Notes: generated from the letters alone by a model not told the origin. A stretch of 64,000 nt of DNA from Acidimicrobiales bacterium (GCA_016716005.1 JADJXE010000001.1:186001-250000); one strand, 5' to 3'. Positions 33,313 to 41,869 are shown, numbered from the stretch's first letter. A program made the numbers and translations.

Positions 33313-33963
33313 TCACCACCACCGACCGAAGCGGTACACGCAGTAGCCCGCATCGGGGTCGACGCGGTAGCCGCAGGTCATCCCGTAGTACTCGGCCTCG
33401 CTGCCACTGGGCGTCACCCAGTAGACGTAGTCGCAGGCGAGCATGTCGCCGTACGCGCACGCGTCCATGAGGTCACCCAGCGACCACCCGGTGTCGATGC
33501 CCGGGCACGGCCCGGCGAAGCCGACGAACTCGGGCGACTCCGAGAACTCCACCATCATCCAGCCCCAGGGCAGGCCCCGGTACAGCTGGTCGACCCAGTA
33601 GCCGTAGCCGCCGGGGTCGGGGTCGCGGCCCAGCACGTTCAGGTACACGAGCCACACGAAGTCCTCGTTCGACAGGCCTCCGTAGGTGCTTAGGAACTCG
33701 GCGGAGTACGTGAACCCGTCGGCGATCTGACCCAGCGGCACGCCGCGGTCGTACACGCCCATCCAGTACCAGAACCCGTCCCAGTCCGGGGCCCGGAAGA
33801 AGAAGGCCTGGTAGAGGCGGGCGACGGAGCCCTCGTCGGGCGCGCAGTACTTGGCAGTGGGCGGCGCCGAGCGAGGGCCGGACGGGGCCGCGGCCGCGCC
33901 CGTCACGGCCGGCCCGACGAGGAGGGTGGCCACGGCGACGGCCGCGGCGATCGTGCGTCGCAT
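33313..33963 (-). CDS. Secreted DUF4214-domain protein
   Basis: 216 residues with a cleavable signal peptide (AAAVAVATLLVGPAVTGAAAA). The mature part carries a DUF4214-like helical block (VARLYQAFFFRAPDWDGFWYW ... FLNVLGRDPDPGGYGYWVDQL pattern) and a C-terminal Cys-containing segment (LMDACAYGDMLACDYVYW then TCGYRV) likely disulfide-bonded outside the cell. DUF4214 occurs in surface-associated proteins; role unknown. ATG 33963 follows GAAAGGGG. Convergent with the flavin reductase. Confidence 0.85.
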   Translation of the reverse strand: MRRTIAAAVAVATLLVGPAVTGAAAAPSGPRSAPPTAKYCAPDEGSVARLYQAFFFRAPDWDGFWYWMGVYDRGVPLGQIADGFTYSAEFLSTYGGLSNEDFVWLVYLNVLGRDPDPGGYGYWVDQLYRGLPWGWMMVEFSESPEFVGFAGPCPGIDTGWSLGDLMDACAYGDMLACDYVYWVTPSGSEAEYYGMTCGYRVDPDAGYCVYRFGRWW

Positions 33964-34093
33964 CTCGGTGCCCCTTTCGCGCAGGTACCTGCCCCTCGAG
34001 GGTGCCACTGCGCCGGGCGAGGCGGAAGGGCCGAACGGCCCGGCACGGCGCTCGGGTAGGATCCGCCGACCGTCTCTTGGGGGGTGGACTCTG

Positions 34094-35302
34094 ATGACTG
34101 CCGTCACCGACGTCACGATCGGCGCCGACGAGCAGCGCGTCGTCGAGCTCGTCGACGAGCTGCTGGCGGGGCACCCGCCGACGAGCACCGACTCGGCGAC
34201 CTTCCTCGGTGCCCAGTTCGATCTCGGGCTGGCGTGGGTGCACTTCCCCGAGGGCTCGGGCGGCCTCGGGCTGAGCCCCAAGCTCCAGCGCACGATCAAC
34301 GAACGGGTCTTCGCCGCCGGGGGGCCGAACCCGTACTACCGGAACCCCATCGGTCACGGCATGGGTGCCCCCACCGTGGTCACCCACGGCTCCGAGGAGC
34401 AGAAGCGCCGCTACCTGCGCCCGCTGTTCACGGGCGAGGAGATCTGGTGCCAGCTGTTCAGCGAGCCCGGTGCCGGCTCCGACGTGGCCAGCCTGTCGTC
34501 GCGCGCCGTGCGCGACGGTGACGAGTGGGTCGTCAACGGCCAGAAGGTGTGGACCACGCTGGCCCATCTGTCGCGGTGGGGCATGCTCGTCGCCCGCACC
34601 GACCCGGAGCAGCCCAAGCACAAGGGCCTCACGTACTTCGTCGTCGACATGCACGCCCCTGGCGTGGAGGTGCGGCCGCTCCGCCAGATGACCGGCGAGG
34701 CCGAGTTCAACGAGGTCTACTTCACCGACGTCCGCATCCCCGATGCCGAGCGCCTCGGCGAGGTGGGCGAGGGCTGGCGGGTGTCGCTCACGACCCTGAT
34801 GAACGAGCGGGTGTCGATCGGCGGCACGGTGATGCCCAGGGGCTCGGGGCCCATCGCCGCGGCGGTGAGGCTCTGGCAGGACCTGCCGCCCGAGCGCAAG
34901 GACGAGACCACCCTCGACCGGCTCATGCAGCTGTGGAGCGAGGCCGAGGTGTCGCGGCTCACCAACCTGCGGGCCTCGCAGAACCGCCAGAAGGGCGTGC
35001 CGGGGCCCGAGGGATCCACCGGCAAGCTCCACTTCGCCGAGCTCAACAAGAGGATCTACGAGCTCTGCATGGACCTGCTCGGTGCCGACGGGATGCTCTA
35101 CTCGAGCTACGAGATGCTGCGGCCGGAGACGGCCATGGGTGCCGACAGCCTCCAGAAGGCGTTCCTGCGCTCGCGTGCCAACTCCATCGAGGGCGGCACC
35201 TCCGAGATCATGCGCAACATCCTCGGCGAGCGCGTGCTGGGCCTGCCGGGCGACGTGCGGGTCGACAAGGAGCTGCCCTGGACCAAGGTGCCGCGCAACT
35301 AG
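34094..35302 (+). CDS. Acyl-CoA dehydrogenase family protein
   Basis: 402 residues. FAD-dependent ACAD fold: GMGAPTVVTHGSEEQKRRYL, the FAD/substrate block QLFSEPGAGSDVAS, GQKVWTTLAH, a C-terminal helical domain, and RSRANSIEGGTSEIMRNILGE. The SIEGGTSEI segment is where many long-branched ACADs place the catalytic region. Substrate not assigned. ATG 34094 follows GGTGGA; -10 TAGGAT lies at 34057-34062. Ends before a large palindrome. Confidence 0.92.
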   Translation: MTAVTDVTIGADEQRVVELVDELLAGHPPTSTDSATFLGAQFDLGLAWVHFPEGSGGLGLSPKLQRTINERVFAAGGPNPYYRNPIGHGMGAPTVVTHGSEEQKRRYLRPLFTGEEIWCQLFSEPGAGSDVASLSSRAVRDGDEWVVNGQKVWTTLAHLSRWGMLVARTDPEQPKHKGLTYFVVDMHAPGVEVRPLRQMTGEAEFNEVYFTDVRIPDAERLGEVGEGWRVSLTTLMNERVSIGGTVMPRGSGPIAAAVRLWQDLPPERKDETTLDRLMQLWSEAEVSRLTNLRASQNRQKGVPGPEGSTGKLHFAELNKRIYELCMDLLGADGMLYSSYEMLRPETAMGADSLQKAFLRSRANSIEGGTSEIMRNILGERVLGLPGDVRVDKELPWTKVPRN

Positions 35303-35326
35303 TCCCAGCCGGCCGAGCCCGCTCGG

Positions 35327-35388
35327 GCTCGCCGTTCTGTGCACCGGATCGGTCGGAAACCGAACCCTGCCGTGCACAGAACGCGAGC
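35327..35388. terminator. Long imperfect hairpin between convergent genes
   Basis: A perfect 12-bp pair CGTTCTGTGCAC (35333-35344)/GTGCACAGAACG (35372-35383) is extended by GCTCG/CGAGC with one bulged C. The loop holds a secondary stem CGGT/ACCG. Lies between the acyl-CoA dehydrogenase (plus) and DUF2889 gene (minus); likely bidirectional terminator. Confidence 0.6.
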
Positions 35389-35396
35389 GGCTGGGG

Positions 35397-36038
35397 TCAG
35401 CGCAGGAACTCGATCCAGTCCTCGGGGTCGCGGCCCAGCCGGCGCAGGCGCTCCGCGGCCCAGATCGGGGGCTCGTAGGGGTCGCCCCGTGCGGCCCTGG
35501 CGTCCATCGGGCCGTCGTCCGCGAACACGTGACAGGTGTTGCGGTTGCGCTCGAAGCGCTCGCGGGCCCGCTCGCGCCGCTCGGCCGGGTCGGCAAGGCG
35601 CGCCTCGCCCGGCCCGTCGTCGGAGCCCCACGAGAGCGTGTAGGCCGACTGGACGGCCACCGGCGCCATGGCCTGCAGGAGCGCCGTGACGTGGCTGCAC
35701 CCGCGCGGACCGCCGAACAGCTCGCGCACCCGGTGCGTGAAGCCGCGGGCGATCGACAGGCCGACCAGCCGGTCGTACCGGGGGAGGATGGCGTCGCACT
35801 CGAGGTTCGGCCGGACGTCCATCACCGGCACGGCCTCGACGATCGCGAAGGTGGCCAGGTCGACGACGAGGTCGACGGTCATGTCGTGGATCACGAGAGG
35901 GTCGGGGTCGCCGGGGATCAGCCCACGGGGGCGCACGTCGCGCAGGTGGCCGCGCAGGCGGACCCGCCCGTCTCCCTCGTCGAAGGCGTCGACCTCGTAG
36001 GTGCGACGGTGGACCGGCCCGTCGGCGTCGTCGGTCAC
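35397..36038 (-). CDS. DUF2889-family protein
   Basis: 213 residues, soluble, no signal peptide. DUF2889 pattern: an N-terminal RRTYEVDAFDEGDGRVRLRG-type beta segment, then DLVVDLATFAIVEA, and GPRGCSHVTALLQAMAPVA with conserved Cys-His. C-terminal 60 residues are Arg/Glu rich. Function unknown. GTG 36038 overlaps the stop of the upstream histidine phosphatase gene (GTGA), so the two are translationally coupled. Confidence 0.83.
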   Translation of the reverse strand: MTDDADGPVHRRTYEVDAFDEGDGRVRLRGHLRDVRPRGLIPGDPDPLVIHDMTVDLVVDLATFAIVEAVPVMDVRPNLECDAILPRYDRLVGLSIARGFTHRVRELFGGPRGCSHVTALLQAMAPVAVQSAYTLSWGSDDGPGEARLADPAERRERARERFERNRNTCHVFADDGPMDARAARGDPYEPPIWAAERLRRLGRDPEDWIEFLR

Positions 36039-36664
36039 GGGACCATCCCCGTGTGGAGGCCCGTGCCCCGCAGATGGGCCGTCTCGTTCAACGACGCCAC
36101 GCTCCGCTCGCCCGACCGGGCCGCCATCACCCGGCTGATGCTCGTGTACACGGGATAGAAGAAGCCCGTCTCGAAGCGATCGCCCAGGTCGAGGACGTGG
36201 GCCACGTAGGCGTTGATCACCCCGCCGTGGCACACCACCGCCACGCGACGCGACGGGTTGGCCTCGATCACCCGCTCGACCGCCTCCACCACCACGGCGC
36301 GGAAGGTGGCCGGGTCGACCTCGCCGTCGGTCCAGGTGCCCTCCAGCACCTCCTTCCAGCGCGGGTCGCCGGTGGCCTTCAGCTCCTCGACCGGCACGTA
36401 GAAGTGGGCGTTGCGGTCGTACTCCGCCAGCTCGTCGTCGACCACGACCTCCAGGCCGTGGGCCGCCGCCAGCGGCGCCGCCGTCTCCCGGGCGCGCTGC
36501 ATGGGGCTGGAGAAGACGGCGTCGATGCGCTCGTCGCGCAGCCAGGCGGCCAGGTGGAGGGCCTGGTCGCGGCCGACCTCGCTCAGCTCGGGGTCGGCGG
36601 GCGGACCACCCTCGTCGTGCTCGACCCTGATCGGCAGGGCGTGGCGGATGAGGAGCAGCTCCAT
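36035..36664 (-). CDS. Histidine phosphatase family protein
   Basis: 209 residues. Phosphoglycerate-mutase-like fold: LLIRHALP with catalytic Arg7-His8, SSPMQRARETA, a Glu in DDELAEYD and VVCHGGVINAYV with the second catalytic His. Substrate unknown. ATG 36664 was chosen because TATGCT sits 7 bases upstream; the alternative ATG four codons earlier would lie within that -10 element. Confidence 0.92.
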   Translation of the reverse strand: MELLLIRHALPIRVEHDEGGPPADPELSEVGRDQALHLAAWLRDERIDAVFSSPMQRARETAAPLAAAHGLEVVVDDELAEYDRNAHFYVPVEELKATGDPRWKEVLEGTWTDGEVDPATFRAVVVEAVERVIEANPSRRVAVVCHGGVINAYVAHVLDLGDRFETGFFYPVYTSISRVMAARSGERSVASLNETAHLRGTGLHTGMVP

Positions 36665-36671
36665 CGGCCGG

Positions 36672-36677
36672 AGCATA
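36672..36677 (-). promoter_or_regulatory. Leaderless -10 element for the histidine phosphatase operon
   Basis: Minus-strand TATGCT (36677-36672), 7 bases before ATG 36664. Confidence 0.6.
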
Positions 36678-36713
36678 CGGGGCCCGCTCGGCCCGCCCGC
36701 CGGAGTCCCCGCG

Positions 36714-36719
36714 TAGGGT
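36714..36719 (+). promoter_or_regulatory. Leaderless -10 element for the VOC gene
   Basis: TAGGGT, 7 bases before GTG 36727. An in-frame GTG at 36718 overlaps this element and is therefore disfavoured. Confidence 0.6.
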
Positions 36720-36726
36720 GGCCGCC

Positions 36727-37116
36727 GTGGAGGTGCTCTCCAGCCGGGTCCTGATCCACCCGGCCGACGTCGACGGGCTCGTGGGCTTCTACCGCGACGT
36801 GGTGGGTCTGCGGATCTACCGCGAGTTCGGGGCCGAGGGCAGGGTCACCGGGGTGGTGTTCTTCCTCGGCGGCGGCTTCCTCGAGATCGGCCGGGGCTCC
36901 ACCGCGCTGGCCACGCCGGGCCCCGTCACCCTCTGGCTGCAGGTGCCCGACGTCGACGCCGAGGTCGGGCGGCTGGCCGCAGCCGGCGTGGAGGTGCTCG
37001 AGCCGCCGGCGACCAGGCCGTGGGGCCTCCGCGAGGGCTGGGTCGCCGACCCGGCCGGCAACCGCCTCGTGCTGGTCCAGGTGCCGGACGACCATCCCCT
37101 GCGGCGGCGGGTCTGA
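36727..37116 (+). CDS. VOC (glyoxalase/bleomycin-resistance) family protein
   Basis: 129 residues, a single vicinal-oxygen-chelate domain with two beta-alpha-beta-beta-beta halves: VLIHPADVDGLVGFYRDVVGL and VTLWLQVPDVDAEVGRLAAAG, ending REGWVADPAGNRLVLVQ with the metal-site region. Substrate unknown. The hydrolase gene begins 5 bases after its stop. Confidence 0.9.
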   Translation: MEVLSSRVLIHPADVDGLVGFYRDVVGLRIYREFGAEGRVTGVVFFLGGGFLEIGRGSTALATPGPVTLWLQVPDVDAEVGRLAAAGVEVLEPPATRPWGLREGWVADPAGNRLVLVQVPDDHPLRRRV

Positions 37117-37121
37117 CCGGC

Positions 37122-37946
37122 GTGCCGTCCCGAGCGGGCGAGGGTCGTGGCGACGCGGCGGCACCGGCACCCCCGCCCGAGGACCTGCACGTCGTCGTCC
37201 ACGACGGACCACCGGGCTCGCCCCTCGTCGTGCTGGTGCACGGCTCCATGGACCGATCGGCCGGCATGGCGCGGGTCGCCCGCCACCTGGCCGCGTGCAC
37301 GGTCGTGCGCTACGACCGGCGCGGCTACGCCCGGTCGCGCCGGGCTCGCCCGGCCGGGCGGTTCGACGACCACGTCGACGACCTGGTGGCGGTGCTCGAC
37401 GGTCGGCAGGCCGTGGTGCTGGGGCACAGCTACGGCGGGGTGATCGCCCTCGCCGCCGCGGCCAGGGCGCCCGAGCTCGTCACCGGCGTGGTCGTGTTCG
37501 AACCCCCGCTGTCCTGGCTCCCGTGGTACCCGGAGGGGACCGCAGGAGCGACCGTGCTCGCCGCAGCGGCCCGGCCCGAGGAGGCGGCCGAGCGGTTCCT
37601 CCGGAGGATGATCGGCGACGAGCGCTGGGAGCGCCTGCCGGCTCGGACCCGCGCCGAGCGCCGGTCGGAGGGGGCCGCCCTGGTCGCCGAGCTGCGCTTC
37701 CTGCGGCAGGGCCCGGCGCCGTTCGACCCGGCCGACGTGGCCTGCCCGGTCATCGCCGCCTGCGGTTCCGAGGGGCGCGGGCACCACCGCCAGGGCGTGA
37801 CCTGGATCGCCGAGCACGTGGCCGACGGGCGGGTGGTGGAGGTGGCGGGGGCGCACCACGGCGCTCACCTCACGCACGCCGCCGCGCTGGCGCACCTCGT
37901 GCAGCAGCTGCTCCCTGTCGACGGGCCCGGCCGGGCGTCTCCGTAG
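37122..37946 (+). CDS. Alpha/beta hydrolase
   Basis: 274 residues. Oxyanion segment VLVHGSMD, nucleophile elbow GHSYGG with Ser103, GDERW region in the cap and a C-terminal AGAHHGAH with the catalytic His. Cytoplasmic. GTG 37122 is the first usable start after the VOC gene and no strong ribosome site is present, so it is probably translated by coupling. The N-terminal 20 residues (Ala/Pro/Gly-rich) are non-conserved; a later start is possible. Substrate unknown. Confidence 0.87.
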   Translation: MPSRAGEGRGDAAAPAPPPEDLHVVVHDGPPGSPLVVLVHGSMDRSAGMARVARHLAACTVVRYDRRGYARSRRARPAGRFDDHVDDLVAVLDGRQAVVLGHSYGGVIALAAAARAPELVTGVVVFEPPLSWLPWYPEGTAGATVLAAAARPEEAAERFLRRMIGDERWERLPARTRAERRSEGAALVAELRFLRQGPAPFDPADVACPVIAACGSEGRGHHRQGVTWIAEHVADGRVVEVAGAHHGAHLTHAAALAHLVQQLLPVDGPGRASP

Positions 37947-37949
37947 GCT
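37944..37949 (+). promoter_or_regulatory. Leaderless -10 element for the DUF3151 gene
   Basis: TAGGCT, 7 bases before ATG 37957. It contains the stop codon of the upstream hydrolase (TAG, 37944-37946). Confidence 0.6.
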
Positions 37950-37956
37950 TGCGGCC

Positions 37957-38400
37957 ATGGCCGATCAACGACCCGTCACCCTCTCGTCGGAGGGCCCGCC
38001 CGAGACCGTGCTCGACCCCGAGCCGCCCGAGGTGCTGGCCGCGCTGGCCGACGCCATGGCGGCGCCCGCCGCCGAGCGCCGGGCCGCGGTGGCGGCCGTG
38101 GTCGCGCGCTGGCCCCGGTTCCTCGACGGGTGGGCGCGCCTGGGCGAGCTCGGACGGGACGACGTCGAGTGCTACGCGTGCTTCCGTGTGGGCTACCACC
38201 GCGGGCTCGACCGGTTGCGGGCCAGCGGCTGGCGCGGGTCGGGCTACGTGCGGTGGCGGCACGAGGAGAACCGCGGCTTCCTGCGCTCCCTCGACGGTCT
38301 GCGGCGGGCGGCCGCCGCCATCGGCGAGCGCGACGAGGAGGAGCGGTGCGCCACCTTCCTGGGCCAGCTCGACCCCGACGGGCGCGGCGACGCCCCGTGA
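37957..38400 (+). CDS. DUF3151 family protein
   Basis: 147 residues. Actinobacterial DUF3151: PETVLDPEPPEVLAAL, then WARLGELGRDDVECYACFRV, GYHRGLDRLRASGWRGSGYV and HEENRGFLRSLDGLRRAAAA, ending ERCATFLGQLDP. All-helical, cytoplasmic, no known enzymatic role. ATG 37957 is leaderless by pattern. Confidence 0.92.
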   Translation: MADQRPVTLSSEGPPETVLDPEPPEVLAALADAMAAPAAERRAAVAAVVARWPRFLDGWARLGELGRDDVECYACFRVGYHRGLDRLRASGWRGSGYVRWRHEENRGFLRSLDGLRRAAAAIGERDEEERCATFLGQLDPDGRGDAP

Positions 38401-38401
38401 C

Positions 38402-38458
38402 GCCCGCACGGGGATCGGCATCCCGCGTCTCCCGTCCGGGACGGACCGCTGTGCGGGC
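38402..38458. terminator. Structured intergenic element after the DUF3151 gene
   Basis: Outer stem GCCCGCAC/GTGCGGGC (38402-38409 with 38451-38458) encloses a small stem GGGAT/ATCCC and CCGTCC/GGACGG. Probably a terminator between the DUF3151 gene and mobA. Confidence 0.45.
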
Positions 38459-38503
38459 CGATCGGGACGGAGAACCGCGGCGCCGTGGCACGTGCGAGCG
38501 GGG

Positions 38504-39061
38504 GTGAGCCCGGCGCCCTTCTCCGGGGTGGTGCTCACCGGCGGGCGGAGCTCGCGGATGGGTGCCGACAAGGGGTTGCTGGCGGTGCGGGGCGTGCCCA
38601 TGGCCGTGCTGGCCGGTCGAGCCCTGGCCGGCGCCGGCGCGGCCGAGGTGCTCGCCGTGGGCGGCGACCTGGGCGCGCTGGAGGGGCTCGGCCTGGCCGC
38701 GCTCCCCGACGACCATCCCGGGGAGGGGCCGCTGGGCGGGATCCTGACGGCCCTCCGGGTGGCCGCCCACGACCCGGTCGTGGTTCTGGCCTGCGACCTG
38801 GCGATGGTCGACGCGGCCGGGATCCGAGAGGTGGTCGCCGCCCTGGGGTCGGCCGACGACGCCGCGGTGCCCGAGCTCCGCGGCCGGCTCGAGCCGCTCC
38901 ACGCCGCGTACCGGCGCCGTTGCGGCCCGGTGCTCGAGCGGGCCTTCGCAGCCGGCGAGCGCGCGCCTCGCCGTGCCCTGGCGGGGCTCGCGGTCCGCCG
39001 GGTGTCCCTGTCGGACCCGGGGTGGCTCCGGAACGTGAACCGGCCCGACGACCTGCCGTAG
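38504..39061 (+). CDS. mobA: Molybdenum cofactor guanylyltransferase (MobA)
   Basis: 185 residues. Transfers GMP to molybdopterin to make the guanine-dinucleotide cofactor. Nucleotidyltransferase signature VLTGGRSSRMGADKG at about 10-24, LPDDHPGEGPLGGILTAL, and VVVLACDLAMVD with the metal-binding Asp. C-terminal RNVNRPDDL matches the NiNTPD motif of MobA. GTG 38504 follows AGCGGGG. No other molybdenum-cofactor genes lie nearby. Could be a related NTP-transferase, but the motif set fits MobA. Confidence 0.88.
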   Translation: MSPAPFSGVVLTGGRSSRMGADKGLLAVRGVPMAVLAGRALAGAGAAEVLAVGGDLGALEGLGLAALPDDHPGEGPLGGILTALRVAAHDPVVVLACDLAMVDAAGIREVVAALGSADDAAVPELRGRLEPLHAAYRRRCGPVLERAFAAGERAPRRALAGLAVRRVSLSDPGWLRNVNRPDDLP

Positions 39062-39084
39062 CCTCCTGCCCCCGGGAGGGAGCC

Positions 39085-39144
39085 GTGCAGGTCCACGAGG
39101 TGAGCAGCGACAGCGGGCCGCGGAGCGGCCGGGTGCCGGGGTGA
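39085..39144 (+). CDS. 19-residue leader peptide overlapping the RNase D start
   Basis: GTG 39085 has a strong ribosome site GGGAGGGAG; the peptide is MQVHEVSSDSGPRSGRVPG. Its TGA (39142-39144) overlaps the RNase D GTG (39141) as GTGA, and RNase D itself lacks a clear Shine-Dalgarno, so the leader could load ribosomes by termination-reinitiation. No family known. It could also be a chance frame. Confidence 0.4.
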   Translation: MQVHEVSSDSGPRSGRVPG

Positions 39145-40313
39145 GCGGCACCGAGCATCGCTGGGTCGACCGGCCGGAGCAGCTGGCCGAGGTGGTCGAG
39201 TCGCTGCTCGGCGAGCCCGCCTACGCCGTCGACACCGAGTTCCACCGCGAGCGCACCTACTTCCCGAAGGTGGCGCTGGTGCAGCTGGCCGGCCCCCGGG
39301 GCGTCGCCCTGGTGGACGCGTTGGCCGTCGACCTGGCCCCACTCGGCCGGTTGCTCGACGGCTCCGGCACCGCGGTGATGCACGCCGCCGGGCAGGACCT
39401 CGAGGTGCTCGACCGGGCGTGCGGCACGGTGCCGACGCACCTGTTCGACACCCAGGTGGCCGCCGGCTTCGTGGGCTACGGCACCCCGTCGCTGGTGGCC
39501 CTGCTGTCGGGCGAGCTCGGGGTCAAGGTGCCCAAGGGCGATCGGCTCACCGACTGGCTGCGCCGGCCCCTCACCGCCGACCAGCGCGCCTACGCCGCGT
39601 CCGACGTCGCCCACCTCCTCGCCCTCCACCGGCGCCTGGTGGAGCGCCTCGAGGAGCGGGGCCGCCTCGGATGGGCGCTGGACGAGTGCGACGAGCTGCG
39701 GCTCCGCCCCGTCGGCGGTGCCGTGCCCGAGGAGGCCTGGCTCCGGCTGAAGGAGCACCGGCACCTGCGGGGCACGAGCAGGGGGGTGGCCCAGGCGGTG
39801 GCGGCGTGGCGGGAGCGGCGGGCCGCCCGGCTCGACCAGCCCGTGCGTCAGGTGCTGCCCGACCTGGCGCTGGTGAGCATCGCCCAACGCCCGCCCCGGA
39901 CCCTCGCCGAGCTCCAGCAGGTGCGGGGCCTCGATGGTCGCCACACGCGGGGTCCGGTGGGCGAGGAGCTGCTGGCCGCGGTCGCCGAGGGGCTCCGCCT
40001 GCCGGCCGACCAGGTGCAGGAGTCGAGGGGCGAGGATCTCCCTCGCCACCTGCGCCCTGCGGTCACCCTGGTCTCGGCCTGGGTGAGCCAGCTGGCCCGC
40101 GACGCCGAGCTCGACACCGCCCTCCTGGCCACCCGCAGCGACCTGGTCGAGCTGCTCGGGGATCCGCCCTCGGGGCGGCTCACCCACGGCTGGCGCGCCG
40201 AGCTGGCGGGCGAGGCGGTGCGCAAGCTGGTGCGCGGCGAGGCCGCGCTCGCCTTCGACGGCCGGGGCAACCTCGTGCTGGAGGCCCGCTCGGCCCGCCC
40301 GCTCCAGGGCTGA
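39141..40313 (+). CDS. rnd: Ribonuclease D
   Basis: 390 residues. 3'-5' exoribonuclease for stable-RNA 3' ends. DEDD exonuclease residues visible: Asp31 and Glu33 in AVDTEFHRERTYF, Asp86 in MHAAGQDLEVL, Tyr151 and Asp155 in AYAASDVAHLL. An HRDC domain follows (about 215-290, LALVSIAQRPPRTLAELQQV). C-terminal about 90 residues form a second helical domain. GTG 39141 overlaps a 19-codon upstream frame. Confidence 0.93.
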   Translation: MSGTEHRWVDRPEQLAEVVESLLGEPAYAVDTEFHRERTYFPKVALVQLAGPRGVALVDALAVDLAPLGRLLDGSGTAVMHAAGQDLEVLDRACGTVPTHLFDTQVAAGFVGYGTPSLVALLSGELGVKVPKGDRLTDWLRRPLTADQRAYAASDVAHLLALHRRLVERLEERGRLGWALDECDELRLRPVGGAVPEEAWLRLKEHRHLRGTSRGVAQAVAAWRERRAARLDQPVRQVLPDLALVSIAQRPPRTLAELQQVRGLDGRHTRGPVGEELLAAVAEGLRLPADQVQESRGEDLPRHLRPAVTLVSAWVSQLARDAELDTALLATRSDLVELLGDPPSGRLTHGWRAELAGEAVRKLVRGEAALAFDGRGNLVLEARSARPLQG

Positions 40314-40318
40314 CCGGC

Positions 40319-41857
40319 TCAGCCGGGCCGCAGCACCACCGCCTGGTCGGGCCCCACGGCGCCCCGGTAGGCCGCGCCCTCACCGGTGCCGTCGCTTGCC
40401 ACCTCGACCGTCCAGCTCCCCGCGAGCGCGACCGGTCGGTCCTCCCCGGCGAAGTTCACGACCACCACCCGCTCGTCGCCGGGCGCCTCCCGCCGGTACG
40501 CCAGCACCCCGTCCGGGGCGTCGACGTGGGCGAAGGCGCCGAGGCGGAGCGCCCGAGAGCCCCGGCGGGCGGCCAGGAGCCGCCGGTAGAGGTGCAGGAT
40601 CGACGCCGGGTCGGCGCGGAGGTCGGCCACGTTGCGATGGTCGGGGTCGGGCGACCAGGGCAGCCACGGTTCGGCTGGGCCGGGCCAGCCGTGGCCGGGG
40701 TCACCGGTCCAGGGGATGGGGGCCCGGCACCCGTCGCGGCCCCCGGGATCCACCTCGCGCCCGGGCGGGACGACGGCGTCCTCCAGCCCCAGCTCCTCAC
40801 CGGCGTACAGGAACGGGGTGCCCCGCAGCGTGAGCAGCAGCACCGCTGCGGCGCGGGCCCGGGGCTCGGAGCCGTACCGCGTGCGATGGCGTCGGTTGTC
40901 GTGGTTGGAGAGGACCCACGTGGGCCAGGCATCCCGCGGGTCGAGCTCGCTGACGACCTCGTCGATGCGGATCCGCCAGGCCGCGGCGTCCCACGGCGCG
41001 TAGAGGGGCGGGAAGTTGAAGGCCAGGTGGAGCTCGTCGCCGCGGCCGTAGTACGTGGCGACCAGCTCCGTCGACAGCAGGTAGACCTCGCCCACCATCA
41101 CCCGGTCGCCGGGGTACGAGTCGAGCAGGGACCGGAGGTCGCGCAGCAGGCGGTGGGTGGCCGGGTCGTCGTTGAGCGCCGAGTGCGGGATGGGGATGAG
41201 CTCCGGGGGGTCGTCGGCCAGCGCCGGGTCCTTGCCGATGGCGTGGATCACGTCGGCCCGGAAGCCGTCGACGCCACGGTCGAGCCAGAACCGCAGCGTG
41301 TCGTGCATCGCCGCCACGACCTGCGGGTTCGACCAGTCCAGGTCGGGCTGCTGGGGCAGGAACAGGTGCAGGTAGTACTGGCCCGACGCCTCGTCGAGGG
41401 TCCACGCCGGCGCGCCGTCCATGAACGCGGCCACCCAGTTGTTGGGCACCGAGCCGTCCGGCGCCGGGTCGCGCCACACGTACCAGTCGCGGCGCGCGCT
41501 GGTCGGGGAGGAGCGGGCCTCGACGAACCACGGGTGGCGGTCGGACGTGTGGTTCGGCACCCAGTCGAGCAGCACCCGGAGCCCCCGCTGGTGGGCCTCG
41601 TCGAGGAGCCGGTCGAAGCCGGCGAGGGTGCCGAACACCGGGTCGATGTCGCAGTGGTCGGCCACGTCGTAGCCGAAGTCGGCCATGGGGCTCGGGTAGA
41701 CGGGCGAGAGCCACAGCGCGTCGACGCCAAGCCACACGAGGTGGTCGAGGTGGGAGCGGAGCCCCTCCAGGTCGCCGACGCCGTCCCCGTCGCTGTCGGC
41801 GAACGACCGCGGGTAGATCTGGTAGACGACCGCCGACTTCCACCAGGGCTCGGGCAC
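40319..41857 (-). CDS. GH13 alpha-glucosidase/oligo-1,6-glucosidase-type enzyme
   Basis: 512 residues. (beta/alpha)8 glycoside hydrolase: WWKSAVVYQIYPRSFADSDGDG opening, DWVPNHTS (region I), nucleophile Asp202 in GFRADVIHAIG, acid/base Glu257 in VMVGEVYL and transition-state Asp320 in LSNHDNRR, then GTPFLYAGEELGL. QIYPRSF and GDLEGL are typical of oligo-1,6-glucosidase/alpha-glucosidase. No signal peptide, so it acts on imported malto- or isomalto-oligosaccharides. GTG 41857 is supported by TAGCAT 6 bases upstream. Convergent with RNase D (5-base gap). Confidence 0.93.
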   Translation of the reverse strand: MPEPWWKSAVVYQIYPRSFADSDGDGVGDLEGLRSHLDHLVWLGVDALWLSPVYPSPMADFGYDVADHCDIDPVFGTLAGFDRLLDEAHQRGLRVLLDWVPNHTSDRHPWFVEARSSPTSARRDWYVWRDPAPDGSVPNNWVAAFMDGAPAWTLDEASGQYYLHLFLPQQPDLDWSNPQVVAAMHDTLRFWLDRGVDGFRADVIHAIGKDPALADDPPELIPIPHSALNDDPATHRLLRDLRSLLDSYPGDRVMVGEVYLLSTELVATYYGRGDELHLAFNFPPLYAPWDAAAWRIRIDEVVSELDPRDAWPTWVLSNHDNRRHRTRYGSEPRARAAAVLLLTLRGTPFLYAGEELGLEDAVVPPGREVDPGGRDGCRAPIPWTGDPGHGWPGPAEPWLPWSPDPDHRNVADLRADPASILHLYRRLLAARRGSRALRLGAFAHVDAPDGVLAYRREAPGDERVVVVNFAGEDRPVALAGSWTVEVASDGTGEGAAYRGAVGPDQAVVLRPG

Positions 41858-41863
41858 CGAGGG

Positions 41864-41869
41864 ATGCTA
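41864..41869 (-). promoter_or_regulatory. Leaderless -10 element for the GH13 gene
   Basis: Minus-strand TAGCAT (41869-41864), 6 bases before GTG 41857. Confidence 0.55.
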
